64,000 nucleotides of DNA from Rhodococcus ruber (GTDB taxonomy: Bacteria > Actinomycetota > Actinomycetes > Mycobacteriales > Mycobacteriaceae): positions 496,001-560,000 of the forward strand of contig NZ_JAPWIJ010000001.1 in NCBI RefSeq assembly GCF_027270735.1, written 5' to 3'. Below are positions 58,831-64,000 of this stretch, piece by piece (position 1 is the first letter of the stretch; every line of letters begins with the position of its first letter). The position numbers and the translations under genes are program-made. The notes under the pieces are model-generated. The model was not told where the DNA came from and did not search any database. It was given only the letters and a program-made list of their open reading frames with translations.

Positions 58831-59202
58831 TTAGCCGCTGTGCACCGTAACGGCGTATCCATCCGGATCTTGCAGGACGAAGGTCTTTCCGAAGGGTCCG
58901 TCGAAAGGCGAGGTGAGGATCCGGACATCGGCCGCGACCAGTGTTTCGTGCAATGCCTCGGCGTCTGCGCACGCGAGCCACAGCGCAACCCCGAGGCCGG
59001 GCTGCCCGCTGTCGAGATCGGTGCCGGGGGCGGGATTTCGGACGGCGAAGGGGATGGGCGTGGTTGTGAACACGACGGCTCCGGGTGGGGACTGGGGTGC
59101 ACGGACGAGGCCGAGCCGGGATTCGTAGAAGTCGGCGCTCGCTTCGAGATCGCGTACCTGCAGGGCGAGAAAGCTGGGGCCGGAGACGTTTGTGTTGTTC
59201 AT
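58831..59202 (-). CDS. VOC/glyoxalase-like protein
   Basis: The 123-residue protein has two beta-alpha-beta units (FLALQVRDLEASADFYESRL and LQDPDGYAVTVHSG). ATG at 59202 has GAGAGGA seven bases upstream. It diverges from the MarR gene at 59266 over a region with two palindromes, so it is likely regulated by it. Substrate unknown. Confidence 0.9.
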   Translation of the reverse strand: MNNTNVSGPSFLALQVRDLEASADFYESRLGLVRAPQSPPGAVVFTTTPIPFAVRNPAPGTDLDSGQPGLGVALWLACADAEALHETLVAADVRILTSPFDGPFGKTFVLQDPDGYAVTVHSG

Positions 59203-59222
59203 GTCGGTTCCTCTCGGGTTGT

Positions 59223-59238
59223 CGTCAAGTTCTTGACG
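59223..59238. promoter_or_regulatory. MarR operator site 1
   Basis: CGTCAAG and CTTGACG flank TT, a perfect 16-base palindrome, 20 bp upstream of the VOC start. Confidence 0.7.
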
Positions 59239-59249
59239 TAAAAGAATGT

Positions 59250-59267
59250 ATGTCAAGATATTGACAT
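59250..59267. promoter_or_regulatory. MarR operator site 2 (overlaps marR start codon)
   Basis: ATGTCAA and TTGACAT flank GATA, a perfect 18-base palindrome. Its last two bases are the A and T of the marR ATG at 59266. Centre-to-centre distance to site 1 is 28 bp. Confidence 0.75.
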
Positions 59268-59700
59268 GAGTCAAGTGGACCTCGACACCTCGATCGGATA
59301 CGCCCTCAAGCGGGCGACCTCTGCGCTGCGCTCTGCGATGGACGAGCGACTCCGACAGCTGGGCATGACGGTGCCGCAGTATTCGAGCCTCGAACTACTT
59401 GCTCATCGCCCGGGGCTGTCGAATGCCGAGCTCGCGCGGGGAGTATTCGTCACCAGACAGGCGACCCATCAGCTGCTGGCCGGACTCACGCGTGAGGGGC
59501 TGGTGGAGATCGTCGGGTCCGGGCGTGCGCAGCGGCTTCATGTGACCGCGCGAGGTGTCGAACGACTCGAACGCGCGTCGGCCGCCGTCGCCGAGGTGGA
59601 GCTGACGATGATCGCATCGCTCTCCGAGCAGGACCGCCAGTCGCTGCGGCAGAGTTTGGCTGCGTGCGCACAGGCTCTGGACGAACACGTTGTGCCGTAA
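59266..59700 (+). CDS. MarR-family regulator
   Basis: The 144-residue protein has the MarR winged HTH (LSNAELARGVFVTRQATHQL, then LAGLTREGLVEIV). It would dimerise and be released by a phenolic or oxidant ligand. Operators lie in the 63-bp gap to the divergent VOC gene, one overlapping its own ATG, which implies tight autorepression. The start is at 59266; translation may be leaderless. Confidence 0.92.
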   Translation: MSQVDLDTSIGYALKRATSALRSAMDERLRQLGMTVPQYSSLELLAHRPGLSNAELARGVFVTRQATHQLLAGLTREGLVEIVGSGRAQRLHVTARGVERLERASAAVAEVELTMIASLSEQDRQSLRQSLAACAQALDEHVVP

Positions 59701-59702
59701 CC

Positions 59703-60512
59703 TCACGCGATCGAGTCGAGGAACTCCAGCATCGCCGTGTTGAACTCGTTCGGCCGGTCCATGTTCGCGGCGTGACCGCAGTTCTCCAAGACCACCGATC
59801 GACCGAGCGGATTCAGCTCCACCGACTCGGAAGCGTGTGCAGCAGGCCAGAATTGGCTGTCGCGTCCGGCGACCATCAGGTACGGCTTGTCGGTCGCCGC
59901 GATGGTCGAGCGCCAATCCTGCGCCGCATGGTCGGCGAGCAGCGCCTTCATCGGAGCCGTGTCGGGTGAGGCCATCTTCGGCATCGAGCGCAGTGCAACC
60001 ACCAGCTTCAGCAGCGACGGAATGGACTTCCATCGGGGGCGGCCGTGGCCGTTATCGGGTATTCCCTTGTCGAAGAATGCCTTTCGATTGTCTTCGGTAA
60101 GTCCGTAGAAGCCGTTCGGCCAGTCTGCGCTGTTCACCATCTTCGGAGTCTGATCCACCGACACGACAGCCCGGACGTGGTCGGTGCCGAATTGTGCGAT
60201 GTAGGACCATACGGTGCTGGCCCCCATGGAGCCGCCGATCAATACGGCCTCGTCGACGCCCGCCGCCGCCACAAAGTTTGCGACATCACGCCCGTGCCGT
60301 TCCATAGAGGCGCCGTGGGGCGGTGCTTCCGATGCCCCATGGCCGCGTCGATCGAGAGCCAGCACCCGATACCCGGCCGCCACCAACGCCTTCTGCTGCA
60401 GCACCCAGGTAGTGGCGGGGGCGCAGAATCCCGCGATCAGTACTACGGCCGGGCCGGTACCTTCGTCGAGATAGCTCAGAGTGACGGAGTCGTCGGTGAC
60501 AACTGTCGGCAT
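59703..60512 (-). CDS. alpha/beta-hydrolase
   Basis: The 269-residue protein has the alpha/beta-hydrolase fold: VVLIAGFCAPATTW (oxyanion region), nucleophile Ser in IGGSMGASTVWS, and catalytic His in ENCGHAANMDRP. The core Asp is probably in VAGRDSQFW. Relatives are small-ester or haloalkane-type hydrolases. It lies convergent to the MarR gene and 30 bp downstream of the pirin gene on the same strand. Confidence 0.92.
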   Translation of the reverse strand: MPTVVTDDSVTLSYLDEGTGPAVVLIAGFCAPATTWVLQQKALVAAGYRVLALDRRGHGASEAPPHGASMERHGRDVANFVAAAGVDEAVLIGGSMGASTVWSYIAQFGTDHVRAVVSVDQTPKMVNSADWPNGFYGLTEDNRKAFFDKGIPDNGHGRPRWKSIPSLLKLVVALRSMPKMASPDTAPMKALLADHAAQDWRSTIAATDKPYLMVAGRDSQFWPAAHASESVELNPLGRSVVLENCGHAANMDRPNEFNTAMLEFLDSIA

Positions 60513-60542
60513 GGTGAATCTCCTTGTGTCAGAAGAACTCGA

Positions 60543-61265
60543 TCAGGCGAACTCGGCGTGCATCTCCCAGATCAGGATCTCGCTCGCTGACGATGCTGTC
60601 ACACGGTGTCCGCCGGTACCGGTCAGTCGTACCGCGTCACCCTGGCCGAGGTAGCCTACGTCCTCGAACACCGCTGAACCGTCGGCCATGAAGACGTGAC
60701 CGAACGGCGCGTCGGGGACCGTGACGGACTCCCCCGGTGCAAGTCGGGCGACATGCAGCGTCGCGTAGCGGTTGCCGATCCGAACGCCGCCCCGGCCCGA
60801 CATGCCGGATGCCACCGGCACCAGCTCGCCGGTCGCCAGCTGGTCCTGCACGTCCAGCTCCTCGTACGCTGGATCGGTTCCATCGGTGTCGGGTGGAATC
60901 CACATCTGCACGACGCGCAGCTTCTCCCGGCTGGTCAGGCTCGACGCGTTGCGTTCGGTGTGGCGAATGCCGGTGCCGGCACTCATGCGTTGAAGGAGGC
61001 CGGGGTAGATGAGACCCGAATTACCTTCGGAGTCCGTGTGTTTCAGCGTCCCTTCCAGAACCCACGTGACGATCTCCATGTTCTCGTGCTGATGGGAGTC
61101 GAAGCCCTCGCCCGGAAACACCGTGTCCTCGTTGTGCACCATGAGCAGCCCGTGCGCATTGGCCGCCAGGTCGTAATTGCCGGTGGCGGGAAACGACTGC
61201 TTGGAATCGAGCCATTCGTTCCACCAATGATGGCGTTGCGCACCGGGTATACGAGTAACGGTCAC
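60543..61265 (-). CDS. pirin-family protein
   Basis: The 240-residue protein is a bicupin pirin. The N-terminal cupin holds the metal ligands in DSHQHENMEIVTWVLEGTL, and IYPGLLQRMSAGTGIRHTE follows. Bacterial pirins are quercetinase-like dioxygenases or regulators of central metabolism. The GTG at 61265 overlaps the stop of the MarR gene (GTGA). The gene is in an operon with marR. Confidence 0.92.
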   Translation of the reverse strand: MTVTRIPGAQRHHWWNEWLDSKQSFPATGNYDLAANAHGLLMVHNEDTVFPGEGFDSHQHENMEIVTWVLEGTLKHTDSEGNSGLIYPGLLQRMSAGTGIRHTERNASSLTSREKLRVVQMWIPPDTDGTDPAYEELDVQDQLATGELVPVASGMSGRGGVRIGNRYATLHVARLAPGESVTVPDAPFGHVFMADGSAVFEDVGYLGQGDAVRLTGTGGHRVTASSASEILIWEMHAEFA

Positions 61266-61714
61266 GACGCGTGGTTCCGCATCGCGGTGAACGTCCGGGT
61301 CAGAGCCGCGAGATCGTCCGGGTCCACGAGGTCGAACATGTTCTCTCGTACTGTCTCGACGTGGCCCGGGCTGGCGGCGGCGAGGGTGTTCATGCCGGCT
61401 TCGGTCAGTTCGGCGGACATTCCTCGCTTGTCGTCGTCGCATTTGACGCGAATGACCCAGCCGTTGTCGACCAGTCGGCTGATGGCCCTGGTGACGCCGC
61501 TGCGAGTCGTGGTGACAGCATCTGCCAGTTCGCTCATACGTCGGCGACGGTCGGGTGCCTCCGACAGAACGACCAGCAACTCGAAGTCGGTGAACGAGAT
61601 TCCCGAGTCGCGCGTGAGTTGATTGTCCAGGTCGCGAAGCAAAAGCCGCGTCGCGTCGAGGTATGCGCGCCAGGCCTGCTGTTCGTCGGCATCGAGCCAC
61701 CGTGGTGAATCCAT
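61262..61714 (-). CDS. MarR-family regulator
   Basis: The 150-residue protein has the MarR HTH (MSELADAVTTTRSGVTRAIS, RLVDNGWVIRVKCDDDKRG). It is the first gene of an operon with pirin and faces the divergent VOC-pirin operon. Two matching palindromes (61725 and 61762) in the divergent region are its likely operators. The ATG at 61714 has no clear Shine-Dalgarno. Confidence 0.92.
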   Translation of the reverse strand: MDSPRWLDADEQQAWRAYLDATRLLLRDLDNQLTRDSGISFTDFELLVVLSEAPDRRRRMSELADAVTTTRSGVTRAISRLVDNGWVIRVKCDDDKRGMSAELTEAGMNTLAAASPGHVETVRENMFDLVDPDDLAALTRTFTAMRNHAS

Positions 61715-61724
61715 ATCCTCATGC

Positions 61725-61742
61725 TAGTTGACAACGCAACTA
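61725..61742. promoter_or_regulatory. MarR operator near marR start
   Basis: TAGTTG and CAACTA flank ACAACG, 11 bp from the marR ATG. The same arms recur at 61762. Confidence 0.75.
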
Positions 61743-61761
61743 ACCGGTGTACTGTTCACGG

Positions 61762-61779
61762 TAGTTGACGAAGCAACTA
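61762..61779. promoter_or_regulatory. MarR operator near VOC start
   Basis: TAGTTG and CAACTA flank ACGAAG, 21 bp before the VOC ATG. Centres of the two sites are 37 bp apart. Confidence 0.75.
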
Positions 61780-61799
61780 CTTGACCGGAGGGTGGAGCG

Positions 61800-62291
61800 A
61801 TGACCGATACGGACCTACACACCACAGAGCGGGAACGCATTCGTGGGCAGTACCTGAAACCGGCCGGCGAGCGGCCCGCATCGTCCGCCCGCGGACTACA
61901 TCACACCGCGCTGGTCAGCAGCGACGTCGAAGCAACGGTCCGCTTCTACCAGGATCTGCTCGAATTCCCGCTCACCGAGCTCATCGAGAACCGCGACTAC
62001 CCGGGCTCCTCGCACTTCTTCTTCGACATCGGAAACAGCAATCTGTTGGCCTTCTTCGACTTCCCGGGCCTCGATGTCGGTCCGTACGCGGAGGTTCTGG
62101 GTGGACTGCACCATGTGGCCATCAGTGTCGAGCCCACCCGCTGGGAGCACCTACGCACCAAGCTGACCGACGCCGGAATCGAGTTGATCGAGCACAGTGA
62201 CGTCTCGCTGTACTTCCGCGACCCCGACGGTGCGCGGCTGGAGCTCATCGCCGATCCGCTCGGTGAGATGTACGGCTCGCACGTTCTCTGA
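61800..62291 (+). CDS. VOC/glyoxalase-like protein
   Basis: The 163-residue protein has a long N-terminal arm and a VOC domain (HHTALVSSDVEATVRFYQDL, GGLHHVAISVEP, LYFRDPDGARLELIADPLGE). His residues in HHTAL and HHVA and Glu in LELIA could bind a metal, as in extradiol-type or glyoxalase enzymes. It is in an operon with a pirin and controlled by the divergent MarR. Confidence 0.9.
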   Translation: MTDTDLHTTERERIRGQYLKPAGERPASSARGLHHTALVSSDVEATVRFYQDLLEFPLTELIENRDYPGSSHFFFDIGNSNLLAFFDFPGLDVGPYAEVLGGLHHVAISVEPTRWEHLRTKLTDAGIELIEHSDVSLYFRDPDGARLELIADPLGEMYGSHVL

Positions 62292-62325
62292 GAACACACC
62301 TACTTTCGAGATTCGAGGCAATGAC

Positions 62326-63108
62326 ATGACCTCTGCAGCAACCACACTCGACATCCGCCGCGCCGACGACCGATTCAAGACGAAGATCGGCTGGCTGGAC
62401 TCCAAGCACTCGTTCTCTTTCGGCAATCACTTCGATCGTGGCAACACCCACCACGGCGTCCTCATGGTCAACAACGACGACATCGTCACCCCGGGAATGG
62501 GATTCGATACGCACCCGCATCGCGATATGGAGATCGTCACCTGGGTCCTGCAGGGATCGCTGGTGCACCAGGACTCGATGGGCCACTCCGGCGTCATCTA
62601 CCCCGGTCTCGCTCAGCGCATGAGTGCGGGTACCGGAATTCTGCACTCGGAGAAGAACGATTCGTGGCGACTCGGCGATACCGCCGGCTCGTATTCGGGC
62701 AAGCACGGCGATCCTGTTCGGTTCGTCCAGATGTGGGTCGTGCCGGACGAGCAGGGCATCACCCCGGGCTACGAACAGCTCGAGATCGACGGCGAATTGC
62801 TCAGCGGCGGTTTAGTTCCCGTCGCGTCCGGGATGCCCGACCATGCCGATCACGCAGCCATTCGCATCAAGAACAAGTACGCAGCAATGCACGTGGCACG
62901 CCTGCAGCCCGGACAGGCTCCCGTCGAGATACCCGACGCGCCGTTCGTGCACATCTTCGTGGCCGAGGGTGAGGCGATGCTCGAGGGCGTTGGCGTACTG
63001 GCTGAGGGCGACGCCGTGCGCGTCAGCGGAGGCGGCGGCCAGAAGCTGAGCACCGCCAGCGGTGCCGAAGTAATCGTCTGGGAAATGCACGCCGCAATCG
63101 CCGGTTAG
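62326..63108 (+). CDS. pirin-family protein (second copy)
   Basis: The 260-residue bicupin protein has the metal ligands in DTHPHRDMEIVTWVLQGSLV and IYPGLAQRMSAGTGILHSEK; RIKNKYAAMHVARLQPGQ follows in the C-terminal cupin. It is a paralogue of the pirin at 60543. It follows the VOC gene by 34 bp. GAGG precedes the ATG at 62326. Its stop overlaps the stop of the convergent antiporter gene. Confidence 0.93.
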   Translation: MTSAATTLDIRRADDRFKTKIGWLDSKHSFSFGNHFDRGNTHHGVLMVNNDDIVTPGMGFDTHPHRDMEIVTWVLQGSLVHQDSMGHSGVIYPGLAQRMSAGTGILHSEKNDSWRLGDTAGSYSGKHGDPVRFVQMWVVPDEQGITPGYEQLEIDGELLSGGLVPVASGMPDHADHAAIRIKNKYAAMHVARLQPGQAPVEIPDAPFVHIFVAEGEAMLEGVGVLAEGDAVRVSGGGGQKLSTASGAEVIVWEMHAAIAG

Positions 63109-64000
63109 TCGGTCTCTCGGTGCGGACGGAACGAGTGCTCCTCGTGGTCGAGTTCGTGCTCGAGGCTTCGCATGCTGTTGTCCGGTAGCCGGCCGGCATC
63201 TCGCCAGCACAGCAACTCCTCCCGCTCGACCGCCAGGATGCGTCGGCGGGTACTCATCGCGGCGATCTGCTCCGGCGAGATGACCGAGTCGCCCACCTCG
63301 GACTCGTCGAGATGATCGAGTCGGCGGTGGTACCGGTCGATCCGATGCTCCAACTCGTGACGCAGTATCTCCCGTCCCTCGTCGTCGAGTTCCTCCTCGT
63401 CGGCGATGCGATCGAGCTGTGACAGTGCAGCTTTGGCCGATCCCTCACGCGCCTCGTTTCGCAGACGTGCCTCTGCTGCGGGGTCGGCGACGACGTTCAG
63501 CTTTCGCACCAGCGGAGCGAACGTCAATCCCTGTCCGACGACCGTTACCAGCACGACCAGAAATGCACAGAACAGCAACAGGTCTCGGCTCTCGAACGGC
63601 TCACCGGAGTCGATCGTCAGGGGCAAAGTGAACACGGCCGCGACGGTGATGACTCCACGAGTGCCGGCCCAGCTCATCACCACCGCCTCGCGTGCGGACA
63701 GACCCGTGGTCAGCAACCACAGCGGCCGAAGCAGCAGCACGCCGGCGAGCGTGACCGTGACTGCGAGGGCGATGGTGGTCCCCGAGTATGCCGACAGGCC
63801 GCCGACCACGGTGGGCAACTGCTCGCCGATCAACAGAAATACGAAGCCCTCGAGCAGCAGATCGATGAGTCGCCATACGGCGCTGGTCTGCAGGCGGCTG
63901 GCTCCGGAAATGGCGTGGCGAGTGTGATGCCCGATCACCAGTGCCGCAACCACGACGGCCAGAACTCCCGACGCATGTACCTCTTCTGCCGCCAGATAGG
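63105..64000 (-). CDS. CPA1-type Na+/H+ antiporter, C-terminal part (cut by window edge)
   Basis: The visible 298 residues are the C-terminal end of a CPA1 Na+/H+ exchanger running in from the right edge. Membrane segments include ASGVLAVVVAALVIGHHTRH, FVFLLIGEQLPTVV and SWAGTRGVITVAAVFTLPLT (conserved Arg motif). A long acidic/basic cytosolic tail (DRIADEEELDDEGREILRHE) follows. It exports sodium in exchange for protons. The N-terminus and its start are outside the window. Confidence 0.9.
   Translation of the reverse strand, partial: YLAAEEVHASGVLAVVVAALVIGHHTRHAISGASRLQTSAVWRLIDLLLEGFVFLLIGEQLPTVVGGLSAYSGTTIALAVTVTLAGVLLLRPLWLLTTGLSAREAVVMSWAGTRGVITVAAVFTLPLTIDSGEPFESRDLLLFCAFLVVLVTVVGQGLTFAPLVRKLNVVADPAAEARLRNEAREGSAKAALSQLDRIADEEELDDEGREILRHELEHRIDRYHRRLDHLDESEVGDSVISPEQIAAMSTRRRILAVEREELLCWRDAGRLPDNSMRSLEHELDHEEHSFRPHRETD

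Noticed and set aside
1-64000. tRNA, rRNA, CRISPR arrays, IS elements or phage genes
   Set aside because: No cloverleaf-like sequence, transposase, integrase or spaced direct repeat was seen by reading; a dedicated scan such as tRNAscan-SE could still find a missed small RNA.

Overview
The window is a GC-rich actinobacterial chromosome segment, most likely from Rhodococcus or a close Nocardiaceae relative. The evidence is the codon usage, many GTG starts and leaderless promoters, an EspG/PPE-type pair, a PacL/CtpC-type metal exporter, and a conserved block (DUF5318 gene, ponA, GT87 gene, rpsF-ssb-rpsR-rplI, dnaB) in the order I recall for the origin-proximal region of mycobacteria. No rRNA, tRNA, CRISPR array, insertion sequence or prophage was seen.

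Layout. 1-3.2 kb: the N-terminus of an acetyltransferase, an ArsR-type regulator and two DUF1707 membrane proteins. 3.3-8.2 kb: a DUF5318 protein, the bifunctional penicillin-binding protein PonA with a very Pro-rich cytoplasmic tail, and a GT87 mannosyltransferase-like membrane protein. 8.1-20 kb: a Ter (tellurite/stress) island. It holds a double-TerD protein, an XRE/DUF2975 module with a TATCGATA operator array, a PPE-like/EspG pair, a tightly overlapping operon (coiled-coil protein, HpcH/HpaI aldolase, PRTase-TRSP-StiP fusion, HAD phosphatase), a single-domain TerD and a TerC-like DUF475 membrane protein. 20-22.8 kb: two paralogous LuxR-type regulators, one without a receiver domain, and a second GT87 protein. 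22.9-30.1 kb: the ribosomal protein/ssb operon with a strong terminator, a SulP transporter fused to carbonic anhydrase, an intergenic array of DnaA-box-like 9-mers at 11-bp steps, and dnaB carrying a class 3 intein in its Walker A motif.

30-45 kb is accessory metabolism and regulation: a secreted peptide, DUF3297, a CaiB-type CoA-transferase, an isochorismatase-fold protein lacking its cysteine, a MerR/aldo-keto reductase operon, a KasB-like ketosynthase with a divergent TetR, pacL-ctpC metal efflux, small enzymes, two probable frameshifted genes, a WYL regulator with a perfect operator, and a split transketolase driven by a MerR-type promoter that shares its core with the merR promoter. 45-52 kb: thioesterase/TetR/HD genes, a luciferase-fold protein, and a MocR regulator whose start codon overlaps that of a divergent EamA exporter, followed by an aminotransferase. 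52-55.7 kb: a four-gene OpuC/ProXVWZ osmoprotectant ABC operon behind a structured leader. 55.7-64 kb: small regulator/effector modules (XRE, ArsR, two MarR proteins, VOC proteins, two pirins, an alpha/beta hydrolase), most with clear palindromic operators, ending in a truncated CPA1 Na+/H+ antiporter.

The most unusual system is the Ter island at 8-20 kb. By analogy with published comparative genomics of Ter systems it would make and respond to a nucleoside-like metabolite during stress. Here it interrupts an otherwise conserved housekeeping block and is interleaved with a type VII secretion substrate/chaperone pair.
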